DNA of 64,000 nucleotides. Origin: Armatimonadota bacterium. Its GTDB lineage: Bacteria > Sysuimicrobiota > Sysuimicrobiia > Sysuimicrobiales > Humicultoraceae. The position numbers and the translations under genes are program-made. Below, in pieces: positions 8,028 to 16,080 of the stretch; the stretch's first letter is position 1, and every line of letters begins with the position of its first letter. The stretch covers positions 292,059 to 356,058 of the forward strand of contig JAVKHP010000001.1 of the NCBI GenBank assembly GCA_031459855.1, in the 5' to 3' direction. Under the pieces are notes generated by a model that searched no databases, was not told the origin of the DNA, and was given only the letters and a program-made list of their open reading frames with translations.

Positions 8028-8480
8028 TCAGGCGCGGTCTGCGCGCCGGGCCACCTCGCGCTCGAGGGCCTTGAAGAACTCGCCTGCCAGCTGCTTGGCC
8101 ACGCCGCCGAACAGCCGATGGCCCACGCTCATGAGCACGCCGGTGACCTGGGCGTCGCCCACGTACGTGACCAGGGTCTGATCGCCCTGCGCCTGCAGGG
8201 TCAGGTTGCCGGTGGCCTTGATCGTGCCGGCGCGGCCGCCGCCCTCGACCACCAGCGTCATCTTCTCGGGCGCGACCTGGTCGGTGATGCGCACCCTGCC
8301 GTCGTAGGAGCCCTTGACGGGCCCCACAGCCAGCTCGATGGTGGCCGCGTACTCGTTGGGCCCCGCGGGCCGCAGGGCCTTGAGCCCCGGCGTGGCCCTG
8401 GTGAGCACCTCGGGGTCGTTCAGGGCCTCCCACACCCGCTCGCGACGGGCAGGCAGCACGTACTGCCCTTCGATCTTCAT
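8028..8480 (-). CDS. coxG: CoxG-family SRPBCC protein
   Basis: CoxG-type proteins are START/SRPBCC-fold proteins thought to recruit CO dehydrogenase to the cytoplasmic membrane or bind a small hydrophobic ligand. The 150-residue product begins MKIEGQYVLPARRERVWEALNDPEVLTRATPG, the classic CoxG opening, and continues through the SRPBCC strands (GPVKGSYDGRVRI, LTLQAQGDQTLVTY) to an amphipathic end. ATG 8480 has GGAGGG 8 bases upstream. It is separated from coxM by a promoter region and has its own promoter, so it forms a separate transcript next to the coxMSL operon. Confidence 0.92.
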   Translation of the reverse strand: MKIEGQYVLPARRERVWEALNDPEVLTRATPGLKALRPAGPNEYAATIELAVGPVKGSYDGRVRITDQVAPEKMTLVVEGGGRAGTIKATGNLTLQAQGDQTLVTYVGDAQVTGVLMSVGHRLFGGVAKQLAGEFFKALEREVARRADRA

Positions 8481-8519
8481 CAACACACCCTCCGGGACGG
8501 TCAGCCGGCGTGCAGGCCC

Positions 8520-8549
8520 ACTATAGCCATGGCGCATTCCGCGTGTCAA
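8520..8549 (-). promoter_or_regulatory. Sigma-70-type promoter for coxG
   Basis: On the minus strand a perfect TTGACA (8549-8544) and TATAGT (5 of 6, 8525-8520) are separated by 18 bases, about 40 bases before the coxG start. This is one of the clearest promoters in the window. Confidence 0.65.
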
Positions 8550-8618
8550 ACCTGCGGCGGCCACGGCGCCGGCGTCGTGGAACAGACGCGCGACACCCGC
8601 GGTCTGTCCACGGAGAGC

Positions 8619-8657
8619 GCGTCGCGCGTGGGGTCGGGACGATCCCACGCGCGACGC
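8619..8657 (-). terminator. Strong GC-rich hairpin after the DoxX gene
   Basis: The 14-base arm GCGTCGCGCGTGGG is repeated perfectly inverted across an 11-base loop, 18 bases past the stop of the DoxX gene. There is no T-run. It probably ends or protects the DoxX transcript before the coxG promoter. Confidence 0.55.
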
Positions 8658-8675
8658 CGCCACGCCCCGGGCGAT

Positions 8676-9065
8676 CTACCGGCCCAGGCTCAGCGGCCAG
8701 GGCTGCGGGATGGCCAGCAGCGCCAGGGCCGCGCCCAGCAGCGCCATGTTCTTGGCGAACTGGACCATCTCCATCGTCTTCTGCATCGGGTCCTGCACGG
8801 CCCAGAAGTTGTGCATCCAGAACGTCACCGGGACGAAGAACACCACCAGGGCCAGGACGCCGACCGTGGGGTAGACGCCGAAGAGGATGCTCAACCCGCC
8901 GATCAGGAGCAAGACCCCGGTGACCAGCACCATGGCCTTGGGCGCCGGCACACCCTTGCTCCCCGCGTACCCGGCCATCATGTCGGCCTTCGTGAAGTGG
9001 TTGAGGGCGTTGAACAGGTAGAACCCGCCCAGCAGGATCCGACCGATGATGAAGAGCGTTTCCAT
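8676..9065 (-). CDS. DoxX-family membrane protein
   Basis: A 129-residue integral membrane protein of the DoxX/DUF417-like family. Members are four-helix proteins of uncertain role, linked to redox or sulfur metabolism. Four hydrophobic segments can be seen: IGRILLGGFYLFNALNHF near residues 5-22, VTGVLLLIGGLSILFG near 46, VGVLALVVFFVPVTFWMH near 66, and MALLGAALALLAIP near 105. ATG 9065 is preceded by AGGAGGG at 8 bases. Two inverted-repeat elements precede it, one almost identical to a site in front of the neighbouring ArsR gene, so it is probably the regulated target of that repressor. Confidence 0.85.
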   Translation of the reverse strand: METLFIIGRILLGGFYLFNALNHFTKADMMAGYAGSKGVPAPKAMVLVTGVLLLIGGLSILFGVYPTVGVLALVVFFVPVTFWMHNFWAVQDPMQKTMEMVQFAKNMALLGAALALLAIPQPWPLSLGR

Positions 9066-9091
9066 CGTGCGTCCCTCCTTCCGTATGCCCC

Positions 9092-9112
9092 GTAGTACCC
9101 ACACCGTACTAC
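9092..9112. promoter_or_regulatory. Inverted repeat in the DoxX leader
   Basis: GTAGTAC and GTACTAC form a perfect 7-base inverted repeat with 7 bases between, immediately upstream of the DoxX ribosome-binding site. It could be an operator or an RNA hairpin; no protein can be assigned to it. Confidence 0.4.
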
Positions 9113-9132
9113 GAAAAACGATGCTTCCAGAA

Positions 9133-9150
9133 TTCCAAAATAATCGAATT
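9133..9150. promoter_or_regulatory. ArsR-type operator, DoxX copy
   Basis: TTCCAAAATAATCGAATT matches 16 of 18 bases of the site directly before the arsR-type gene. The pair of AT-rich, near-identical sites in a GC-rich region marks a shared binding site. Confidence 0.6.
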
Positions 9151-9186
9151 GTCTTGCACACCGCAAGAGACCAGCGCAGGACCTGC

Positions 9187-9477
9187 TCAGGACTTTCGCG
9201 CGGTCCAGGCGTGCAGGACGCGCTCCACCAGGTGCCGGTCCACCCGGAAGAAGTGGTAGGCGCCCTCCTTGCGCATCTGCATCAGGCCGCACTCCTGGAG
9301 CACCCGGAAGTGGTGCGACAGCGCCGGTGCGCTCAGCGGGAACAGCCTGGCGAGGTCCCGGCAGGCCACCTCGCCCCGATCCATCAGGACGCGGACGATC
9401 CGGTAGCGCGTGGGATCGCCCAGCGCCTTGAAGATGCGCACCATGCGCTGCTCCTGCACCCTCGCTGCCTTTGGCAT
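9187..9477 (-). CDS. ArsR-family transcriptional regulator
   Basis: A 96-residue winged helix-turn-helix repressor. The ArsR core is clear: MVRIFKALGDPTRYRIVRVL, the recognition region ARLFPLSAPALSHHFRVLQEC, then the wing MQMRKEGAYHFFRVD. The classical ELCVC arsenic motif is replaced by EVACRDLA, with only one cysteine there, so metal sensing is not evident and redox or another cue is possible. ATG 9477 adjoins the operator; an internal ATG at 9444 has a better ribosome-binding site (AGGAG at 6 bases) and would give 85 residues. It probably controls itself and the DoxX gene. Confidence 0.9.
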   Translation of the reverse strand: MPKAARVQEQRMVRIFKALGDPTRYRIVRVLMDRGEVACRDLARLFPLSAPALSHHFRVLQECGLMQMRKEGAYHFFRVDRHLVERVLHAWTARKS

Positions 9478-9495
9478 TTCCAAAATCCTCGAATT
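9478..9495. promoter_or_regulatory. ArsR-type operator, autoregulatory copy
   Basis: TTCCAAAATCCTCGAATT lies against the arsR-type start codon and matches the DoxX-side site except for two central bases. It suggests autorepression and co-control of both genes. Confidence 0.6.
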
Positions 9496-9781
9496 CCACT
9501 ATGCCCGCCCCCGCGCGGGCCGTCAAGGGCGCCGCCGGACGATCGGCCGCGCCGGCAGCGGGTGCACGGCACCGGGGCCGGATCGGCCTGGTCAGCGCCG
9601 ACCCCACGGGCTACGATAGCCCGTGAGCGCGTCGACGCCGGTGCCGACGGCAGCGCTGGGCGACGCGCCAACGTGCGGGCGCGATCTGTCGGCCTGTCGG
9701 GCAATGCGCATGCACCCAGCTGTCCGACGATGCGCGTACACCATCTGCCCGGCGCACGGGCCGGGCGCCCGTGGAGGGAAG
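9496..9781. other. Intergenic region with one perfect hairpin
   Basis: Between the ArsR gene and the secreted protein. At 9605-9625 CACGGGCT and AGCCCGTG form a perfect 8-base inverted repeat around a 5-base loop. No T-run follows. Nothing else stands out; it should hold the promoters of the two divergent genes. Confidence 0.4.
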
Positions 9782-10378
9782 ATGATGCGACTGCCCGTGC
9801 CCATGGCGATCCTCCTCGTGACCGTGCTCGCGGCCTCCGCCGTGCGCGCGCAACCGGAGGGCCCGGGCGGCGAGGGCTCCCGCCCCGAGGTGTCGCGCCC
9901 CGGCAGCCAGGTCGTCGGCGACGGGCTGATCGTCCCGGGCGAGCGCGTGGGGCCCGCGCGGCTCACCATGACCATCGAGCAGATCGTCGCGGCCGTCGGC
10001 ACCAAGCCCCGGCGCGACGAGTTCCCCCGGGAAGGGATCGTGCTGTACGAGTGGCGCGCCGAGGGGCTGTGGGTCTCGCTGGCGATGGCCACGGGGCGGA
10101 TCCGCCTGATCAGCGCGTTTGGCACCAACGACCGGTACCGCACCGACCGCGGCGTGTCGCTCATGATGCGGCGCGGCAGGATCGAGGAGGTCTACGGCAA
10201 GACCTACAAGGAATACCGCTACCCCGAGGACCGCGTGGCGCGGCTCCACTACGACGACCTGGGCCTGCAGTTCGGGCTCGTCCACCAGCCCGGCAACCCC
10301 GCACTGCACGACCGGATCTTCCAGATCGGGGTGTACCGGCCCGGCCACCTGGCCCCGGTGAAGCAGCCGGCGCGATAG
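9782..10378 (+). CDS. Secreted protein of unknown function
   Basis: I do not recognise this 198-residue protein. ATG 9782 follows GGAGGGAAG. Residues 1-24 form a signal peptide (MRLPVPMAILLVTVLAASA, cleavage after VRAQ). After a Gly/Pro-rich stretch, the mature part looks like one alpha/beta domain with the pattern GPARLTMTIEQIVAAVG, EGIVLYEWRAEGLWVSL, RIRLISAFGTNDRYRTDRGV and EEVYGKTYKEYRYPED. This resembles small periplasmic proteins that predict a slope or threshold from a YxxR/Y pattern, but I cannot name a family. It stands alone between the ArsR unit and the convergent BMP importer operon. Export is well supported; function is unknown. Confidence 0.75.
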   Translation: MMRLPVPMAILLVTVLAASAVRAQPEGPGGEGSRPEVSRPGSQVVGDGLIVPGERVGPARLTMTIEQIVAAVGTKPRRDEFPREGIVLYEWRAEGLWVSLAMATGRIRLISAFGTNDRYRTDRGVSLMMRRGRIEEVYGKTYKEYRYPEDRVARLHYDDLGLQFGLVHQPGNPALHDRIFQIGVYRPGHLAPVKQPAR

Positions 10379-10450
10379 TCCGGCGGCTCGGGGGGGTGCC
10401 GCTTGCGCGGCGCCGCGGGCGGCTCCTCTCCCCCGGCGGCGCCCTTCCCG

Positions 10451-11326
10451 CTAGTCGCTCGGGTAGGGCCGCCCCAGCGCCTCGGGCTTCGCCAGGCCCC
10501 AGCGGGCCCGGAACCATGGGGTCGAGATGACCGCCAGGATCACGATGGTCGTGACGAAGGGCACCGTGCGCCAGATGTAGCGCGAGAGCACGCCCGGCAG
10601 CAGGAGCTCCGGACTGAGCGAGAGCTGCCACATCAGGCCAAAGAGGAGCGCGCCGCCGAGCAAGATCACGGGATGCCACAACGAGAAGAAGACCAGGGCC
10701 AGGCTGACGAACCCCCACCCCATCAGGAAGTTGTAGTTCCACACGGGGTTGTAGGACAGGGTGTAGACTGCGCCGGACAGGCCCGCCAGCATGCCCCCGC
10801 CGATCACGCACAGGTACCGGACCGCGGCCACGTCGATGCCCGACGCTTCGGCCGCCGCCGGATTCTCGCCCACGGCGCGGATCGCGAGCCCCGGGCCGGT
10901 CCGGGCCAGCAGCCCCCATACCGCGAGCACCAGCACGACGCCCAGCAGCACGAACGGCGAGAGGCCCCACAGCGTCGGGAGACGGCCCAGCCCCAGCGGA
11001 CCGGTGTGCGGGTTGCCGATGTAGGTCGTGAGCCCGAAGCTGAGGATCCACAGCCCCATGCCGCTCACGACCTGGTCACCGCGCAAGGTGATGGCGAAGA
11101 AGCCGTGGGCGCCGCCCAGCACGGCGCCGATGGCCAGCGCTGCCGCGAATCCCAGGGCATGGCTGGCGGCGGCCTGCGCTGCCAGGAACCCCAGCGTCCC
11201 GCCAAAGAGCATGACGCCCTCGAGCCCCACGTTGAGGACCCCGCCGCGCTGGTTCACGAGCTCGCCCAGGGCCGCGAAGAGGAAGACGGTGGAGGCCTCC
11301 AGGCTGCGCACGAGGAGTTCCGTCAC
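10451..11326 (-). CDS. BMP-type ABC transporter permease 2
   Basis: One of two inner-membrane channel subunits of a nucleoside/BMP-type importer (branched-chain permease fold). The 291-residue protein from GTG 11326 has about eight to nine hydrophobic segments and the family signatures NVGLEGVMLFG, ITLRGDQVVSGMGLWILSFG, IRAVGENPAAAEASGIDV and GGMLAGLSGA. It is last in the operon SBP, ATPase, permease 1, permease 2, in line with nupNOPQ/yufNOPQ order. A gap of about 160 bases separates it from permease 1. Confidence 0.9.
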   Translation of the reverse strand: MTELLVRSLEASTVFLFAALGELVNQRGGVLNVGLEGVMLFGGTLGFLAAQAAASHALGFAAALAIGAVLGGAHGFFAITLRGDQVVSGMGLWILSFGLTTYIGNPHTGPLGLGRLPTLWGLSPFVLLGVVLVLAVWGLLARTGPGLAIRAVGENPAAAEASGIDVAAVRYLCVIGGGMLAGLSGAVYTLSYNPVWNYNFLMGWGFVSLALVFFSLWHPVILLGGALLFGLMWQLSLSPELLLPGVLSRYIWRTVPFVTTIVILAVISTPWFRARWGLAKPEALGRPYPSD

Positions 11327-11485
11327 GCGCCGCCCTCCGCTACCGCCGTCCACCTCCCGACGGCCCCACCGTGTCGTCGACGGGGCCACGGTCTGCCCGT
11401 CCGGGCACGGTCCGCCCAGGGCCGCTCCGCGCGCGGTGGTGGCCAGCGCCGCATCCGCCTGACCCGCATGGCCGTCCCCCCGCGG

Positions 11486-12622
11486 TCAGGGCCACCTGGG
11501 CGAGGGCGCCGGCGTGACCGCCAGCGCCACCGGCCGCCAGGCGATGCGGTAGTGGTACAGCACGTGCGAGCCGACGAACGTCATCATGAGCAGGCCCAGC
11601 ATGGCGTAGTCGACGCCGAACGGCAGGCGCAGCGCGCCCTGCGCGAAGCGGGCGCCCAGCGAGAGCCCGGCGAACAGCACCGCGATGGGCACGGCGCCCA
11701 GCGAGCTGCCGCGGGCGATCAGGGCGCAGATGATCCCGTAGAACGCCAGGTCGCCGTAGAAGCCGTAGTTCCCCGGAATCTTGTAGAGCCCCGGGACGGC
11801 CCCGAAGTAGTGGTAGCCGGCCAGCCCCGCCAGCGCGCCGCCGACCACGAAGACGAGCACCGTGAGCCGCACCGGGGAGACACCGGCGTACCGTGCGGCC
11901 GCGGGGTTCTCGCCCAACGCCCGCACGCGGTAGCCGGCCGCGGTGCGGGCGAAGAAGAGATCGAGCAGCACGGCGGCGCCGAGCGCCACCGCGGCCGTGA
12001 GCGGGACGTCGAGCACCAGCGGCGCCCGCAGCGCCACCGGGAGGGTGAAGCTCTCGCCCTCGGCTGTGGCGCTCATGAACGGGCCGCCCTCCTTGATGAA
12101 GTTCGCGACGAGCCAGAACAGGATCGAGTTCAGCATCATGGTCACCAGGATCTCGTTCACCTGGAATCGGGCCCGCAGGAGGCCCACCGCCCCGGCGACT
12201 GCCGCGCCTGCGACGGCGGCGGCCGCCGCCATCAGCGCGACGAGCAGCACCGGGGGCAGCGGCAGGGCCTGCGGGTCGGCGCCCAGCGCAAACGGCACGG
12301 CGAACGCTGCCAGCGCGCCCGCGTAGACCTGGCCGGGCAACCCGATGTTCCACAGGCCCGCGCGCAGCGGGACCACGAACGCCACGGTGCACAGCAGCAG
12401 GTAGATGGCCCGGTGCACGGTGGCGACGAAACCCCGGGGGTTGAGGAACGCGTACGAGAAGATGGCCCGGTAGGCGGCGAGCACACCGGCCTCGCTGGAG
12501 AGGAACAGCACGCTGGACCCTGCCAGGGCCAGGGCGATGGCCAGGACCGCGGTCAGGACCGCGTGGGCGGCGGGACGCGTCGGCCGCCGCTCGAGCACCA
12601 GCGCGTAGCGCCCGAGCCTCAC
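11486..12622 (-). CDS. BMP-type ABC transporter permease 1
   Basis: The first channel subunit of the same importer, 378 residues. It has many transmembrane segments (for example HAVLTAVLAIALALAGSSVLFL and VLLVALMAAAAAVAGAAVAG) and the permease signature FQVNEILVTMMLNSILFWLV, plus RALGENPAAARYAGVSPVRL and GALAGLAGYHYFG. GTG 12622 overlaps the ATPase stop by four bases (GTGA), indicating translational coupling. The paired permeases are related but not identical, as in YufP/YufQ nucleoside importers. Confidence 0.92.
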   Translation of the reverse strand: MRLGRYALVLERRPTRPAAHAVLTAVLAIALALAGSSVLFLSSEAGVLAAYRAIFSYAFLNPRGFVATVHRAIYLLLCTVAFVVPLRAGLWNIGLPGQVYAGALAAFAVPFALGADPQALPLPPVLLVALMAAAAAVAGAAVAGAVGLLRARFQVNEILVTMMLNSILFWLVANFIKEGGPFMSATAEGESFTLPVALRAPLVLDVPLTAAVALGAAVLLDLFFARTAAGYRVRALGENPAAARYAGVSPVRLTVLVFVVGGALAGLAGYHYFGAVPGLYKIPGNYGFYGDLAFYGIICALIARGSSLGAVPIAVLFAGLSLGARFAQGALRLPFGVDYAMLGLLMMTFVGSHVLYHYRIAWRPVALAVTPAPSPRWP

Positions 12623-14166
12623 GCCAGGCCCGCCTCCTCCGGCCGCAGCCCCGCCATCATGGCGCCCACGGTCTCGGCGGAGGCAGCCTCGCGCGGCAGG
12701 ATCGCCACGAACCGGCCCTCGTACATGGCCGCCACGCGGTCGGCGAGCGCCAGGATCTCGTCCAGGTCCTCGGAGATGAGCAGGACGGCCGCCCCGCCAG
12801 CCCGCGCCTCCAGGAGCTTGCCGCGCACGAACGCAGCCGCCTCGACGTCCAGCCCCTGCGTGGGCAGGTGGGCGATGAGCACGCGCGGCGCGCGGGCGAG
12901 GACCCGGCCCAGGATGAGCTTTTGGAGGTTGCCACCCGAGAGGTGCTGCGCCGGGACCCGCGGGCCGGGCGCCTGGACCCGATAGCTTGCGAGGATGCGC
13001 GCCGTCAGGGCCTCGAGCCCCGCGTAGTCGAACAGACCGCGCCGGGTGTACGCCGGGTCGAAGTGGAAGTTCATCGCGGTGTTCTCGACCAGCGAGAACG
13101 TCGCGATGGAGGCCACCGTGGTGCGCTCTGCGGGGATGTACCCGATGCCCAGCCGCCACCGCTCCAGGGGCGAGGCCGCGGTGATGTCGCGGCCGTCCAG
13201 ACGCACGGTCCCGCTGGCCGCGGGCCGCAACCCCGCCAGGACCTGGGCGAGTTCCTCCTGGCCATTGCCCGTGACGCCGGCCACGCCCAGGATCTCGCCC
13301 GCGTGGAGCGCAAACGAGAGGCCGCGCAGTGCCAACAGGTTCTTGTCGTTGTAGGCCGCCAGGTGGTCCGCCTCCAGCACGGGCCGCCCGGCCGTCGTCG
13401 GGGCGTCGACCGTCGGGGCGGCGACCTCCTGGCCGATCATGTGCTGCACCAGCGTCGCTTCCGTTGCCGCAGCGGTCGGCAGGCGCGCGACGACCCGCCC
13501 CGCCCGGAGCACCGTCACGCGGTGGCTGATCGCCATCACGATCGGCAGCTTGTGGGTGACGAGCAGCACCGTGAGCCCCTGCTCTGCCACCATGGCCCGG
13601 AGCACGTCCAGCAGGGTCTTCACCTCGGGCGGCGTCAGGGCGGAGGTGGGCTCGTCGAGGATCAGAATCCTGGCGCCGCCGTAGAGCGCTTTGAGAATCT
13701 CGACCCACTGCTTCTCGCCCTCGGAGAGCTGCCAGACCTTCGCCCCCAGGTCGATGGCGAGGCCATAGCGGGCGCAGTAGGCTTCGAGGTCCCGGCGGGC
13801 CCGGCGCAGATCGAGCACGCCGCGGGCCCGCGGATGGCCCAGGATGACGTTCTCGACCACCGTGTGGGCCGCTACGAGCCTGCGGGTCTGGTGCACCATG
13901 CCGATCCCCGCGGCAAGCGCGTCGTGGGGGGACCGGAACGCCACCGGCCGGCCACGCAGGACGAGCTGGCCCTCGTCCGGGTGCACCAGGCCGAAGAGGA
14001 CGTTCATCAGGGTGGTCTTGCCGGCGCCGTTCTGGCCGAGGATCGCCTGCACCTCGCCGGCACGCACGTCGAGGTCGACGCGGTCCAGCGCCAGCACCCC
14101 GGGGAACCGCTTGGTGATGCCCCGGGCCTCCAGGATGACCTCGCCGGCCGGTGTGTCGTGGTGCAC
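12619..14166 (-). CDS. BMP/sugar-type ABC transporter ATPase with two ABC domains
   Basis: The energy-coupling subunit of the importer: 515 residues with two fused nucleotide-binding domains. The first has Walker A GQNGAGKTT near residue 42, signature LSEGEKQWVEI near 145 and Walker B ILILDEPTSAL. The second has a degenerate Walker A (GVTGNGQEEL), signature LSGGNLQKLI near 407 and an altered Walker B (VLIAHLPTQGLD in place of the usual acidic form). Such a weak second site is common in RbsA/YufO relatives. GTG 14166 was chosen because the domain starts soon after; GTG 14190 is also possible. Confidence 0.92.
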   Translation of the reverse strand: MHHDTPAGEVILEARGITKRFPGVLALDRVDLDVRAGEVQAILGQNGAGKTTLMNVLFGLVHPDEGQLVLRGRPVAFRSPHDALAAGIGMVHQTRRLVAAHTVVENVILGHPRARGVLDLRRARRDLEAYCARYGLAIDLGAKVWQLSEGEKQWVEILKALYGGARILILDEPTSALTPPEVKTLLDVLRAMVAEQGLTVLLVTHKLPIVMAISHRVTVLRAGRVVARLPTAAATEATLVQHMIGQEVAAPTVDAPTTAGRPVLEADHLAAYNDKNLLALRGLSFALHAGEILGVAGVTGNGQEELAQVLAGLRPAASGTVRLDGRDITAASPLERWRLGIGYIPAERTTVASIATFSLVENTAMNFHFDPAYTRRGLFDYAGLEALTARILASYRVQAPGPRVPAQHLSGGNLQKLILGRVLARAPRVLIAHLPTQGLDVEAAAFVRGKLLEARAGGAAVLLISEDLDEILALADRVAAMYEGRFVAILPREAASAETVGAMMAGLRPEEAGLA

Positions 14167-14458
14167 TAGTGCCGACCCCGGGACGCGCACGGTGCGAGGC
14201 GGGCGCGGCAGCACGGCGTGTCGCCTGTCGGGCCGATGGCCGGGCGCCACTGACCATCACCGTGCGGGCCACGGGGAGCGCGCGAGGGACGCGACCGGTC
14301 GCTTGTCGGCCCGGTAGGCCCAGGACGCCTCCTCCCGGCGCTGGCAGCCCCGGGAGGAGACGTCCACGTCACGACCCTGCGCGCCGCGGCCACGTCACCG
14401 GCGCGGGAGCGGCCCCCGCCGTCTACGCCCCGCGCAGCCCCGGCGCCCGCGTGGGGCC
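14167..14458. other. Intergenic region without recognised gene
   Basis: About 290 GC-rich bases between the solute-binding gene and the ATPase of the BMP operon. Such a gap often carries a hairpin that raises the SBP share of the operon mRNA. I see no convincing gene or T-tailed terminator. Confidence 0.4.
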
Positions 14459-15724
14459 TCACCGAAGGATGGTCATGCCCTCCAGCGCGAAGTTGAACTT
14501 CGACAGCAGCCACTCGTCCGAGGGCATCTCCCCGGCTTTCTTGACGACGGTCCCCCGGGCCGGAATCGGCAGGTCCTTGAGCGCCAGGCCGGTGCCGTTG
14601 CTCACCAGGGCGTGGGCCTGGAAGGGATCCCACTCGCCCTTCATCATCTGCTCGCGGCGCTGCGCGACGAGCCGCACGATCGTCTCGGGCAGCGCCCGGC
14701 GTGCCTTGGGGCTGATGGCCTCCACACCGATCTTCTTGTTGTTCATGATGTCCACCGCGCTGACCACGGTCCCGTCGGCCAGGGTCATGGTGTCCCGCAT
14801 GCCCAGGTACAGCAACGTGCGCGGCGACAGGCTGCCGGCCAGCTTGGCTCGCACCATGCGGTCGTAGAGAACCTCCCAGCGCGTATCGAACGAGATGGCC
14901 ACGGTGTCGGTGTTCGACCACCCGTAGAAGCCCACGATGTCCATGTCCTTGCCCACGAACCAGATGCCCCGCTCCTGCGCCACGTCCAGCGGCGAGCCCG
15001 AGTCGGTCTGCTGGGTGAGCACGTCGACCCGGTGCTGGCTCACCAGGGTCCGGGCCACCTCGCGTTCCTCGGTGGGCTTGTACCAGTCGCCCACGTACTT
15101 GATGTAGACGTTCACGCGCTTGCCCAGCGCCCGGGCTGCGTCCTGCACGCCCAGGTGGAAGCCCGCCGTACGGCGCAGCACCTGGATGTTGGGGAACGCC
15201 GAGACGACCCCGATGTTGCCGGTCTTGGTCAGGGCGCCGGCGACGAGCCCTTCCAGGTAGAGCGCCTGGTACTGGCGCGGGAAGAACCGGATGAAGTTGG
15301 GCTTCTGGGAGATGTCGCTGGCGACTACCGAGCCGAAGTAGACGTTGGGGTAGCGGTCGGCGATCTCCCGCAGCGGCAACCCCATGAACTCCGCGTTGCC
15401 CACCACGATGCTCGCGCCCTGGCGGATCAGCTCCTCGGCGAACGGCACCGTGGCGTCGGGGCCCACTTCCTCGCGGTAGACGTACTTCACGTTGGGGTAC
15501 TTGGCCGCGATGCGCTGCCCGGCGCGGTGGTGCGCGCCGGACCACGTGGTGCCCTTGATCACGCTGAAGTGCAGGATAGCCAGGGTCACCGTGGGCCCGG
15601 CCGCCGCCGACGTCGGCGCGGGCTGCCACGCCGCGGCGCCCGCCAGCAACGCGACCAGCACCGCCGCGACGGCGACCAGGCGGCCTGCCGCGATCCCCCT
15701 GCGCACACGAGCCTCTCCAGCCAT
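14459..15724 (-). CDS. BMP-family solute-binding protein (PnrA-like)
   Basis: The periplasmic receptor of the importer, 421 residues. ATG 15724 has GAGGGAGGAG ahead of it. A signal peptide of about 45 residues (LVAVAAVLVALLAGAAAW, then PTSAAA) lacks a lipobox cysteine. The mature part has BMP features: LAILHFSVIKGTTWSGAHH, EELIRQGASIVVGNAEFM, YLEGLVAGALTKTGNIGVV, AFPNIQVLRRTAGFHLG and a C-terminal GFYGWSNTDTVAISFD. BMP receptors typically bind purine nucleosides or related compounds, which fits a purine-salvage setting, but the ligand cannot be read directly. Its leader carries a tandem repeat. Confidence 0.9.
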   Translation of the reverse strand: MAGEARVRRGIAAGRLVAVAAVLVALLAGAAAWQPAPTSAAAGPTVTLAILHFSVIKGTTWSGAHHRAGQRIAAKYPNVKYVYREEVGPDATVPFAEELIRQGASIVVGNAEFMGLPLREIADRYPNVYFGSVVASDISQKPNFIRFFPRQYQALYLEGLVAGALTKTGNIGVVSAFPNIQVLRRTAGFHLGVQDAARALGKRVNVYIKYVGDWYKPTEEREVARTLVSQHRVDVLTQQTDSGSPLDVAQERGIWFVGKDMDIVGFYGWSNTDTVAISFDTRWEVLYDRMVRAKLAGSLSPRTLLYLGMRDTMTLADGTVVSAVDIMNNKKIGVEAISPKARRALPETIVRLVAQRREQMMKGEWDPFQAHALVSNGTGLALKDLPIPARGTVVKKAGEMPSDEWLLSKFNFALEGMTILR

Positions 15725-16080
15725 AGGCGCTCCTCCCTCAAGGGTGTTGTGCTTCTCATTCCGCAGCCGCCGCCCGGCCCCCTGCCCGCCGCGCATCCGA
15801 GGGGCTGCCCCTGCATCCCCGCCGCCACGACGTGAGGCTTGTGCGGGAGATCCCCAGGCGGCCGCTCACGCCGCCTGCAACGCGGACCCGGTGGTCGCGG
15901 CATTCACGCTTGATCATCAGCCTGGTTGCCGTGGCCGGCATTCAGGTCTGGTCTGCAACGCGGACCCGGTGGCGGCGCATTCACGCACGAGACTGCCCGC
16001 AGGCGCCCCGCGGCGGCGCGCCGCCCGGCACGCACGGACGACCACGTGCGCCACCATCGGCGGCCGCGCCTTCCGGCGGC
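15725..16080. repeat. Leader region of the BMP operon with direct repeat (15875-15909 and 15952-15986)
   Basis: The 356-base gap holds no gene. The 20-base core CTGCAACGCGGACCCGGTGG occurs at 15875-15894 and again at 15953-15972. Each copy is followed within a few bases by GCATTCACGC, giving two near-identical 35-base units 78 bases apart. On the transcribed (minus) strand each unit begins GCGTGAATGC. The copies could be tandem operators or a repeated RNA leader element; no known riboswitch is recognised. Confidence 0.6.

Noticed and set aside
10403-12985. 860-codon plus-strand frame opposite the BMP importer genes
   Set aside because: Composition is typical of an antisense shadow (Arg, His, Gln, Glu rich), while the minus strand encodes well-conserved ABC subunits.
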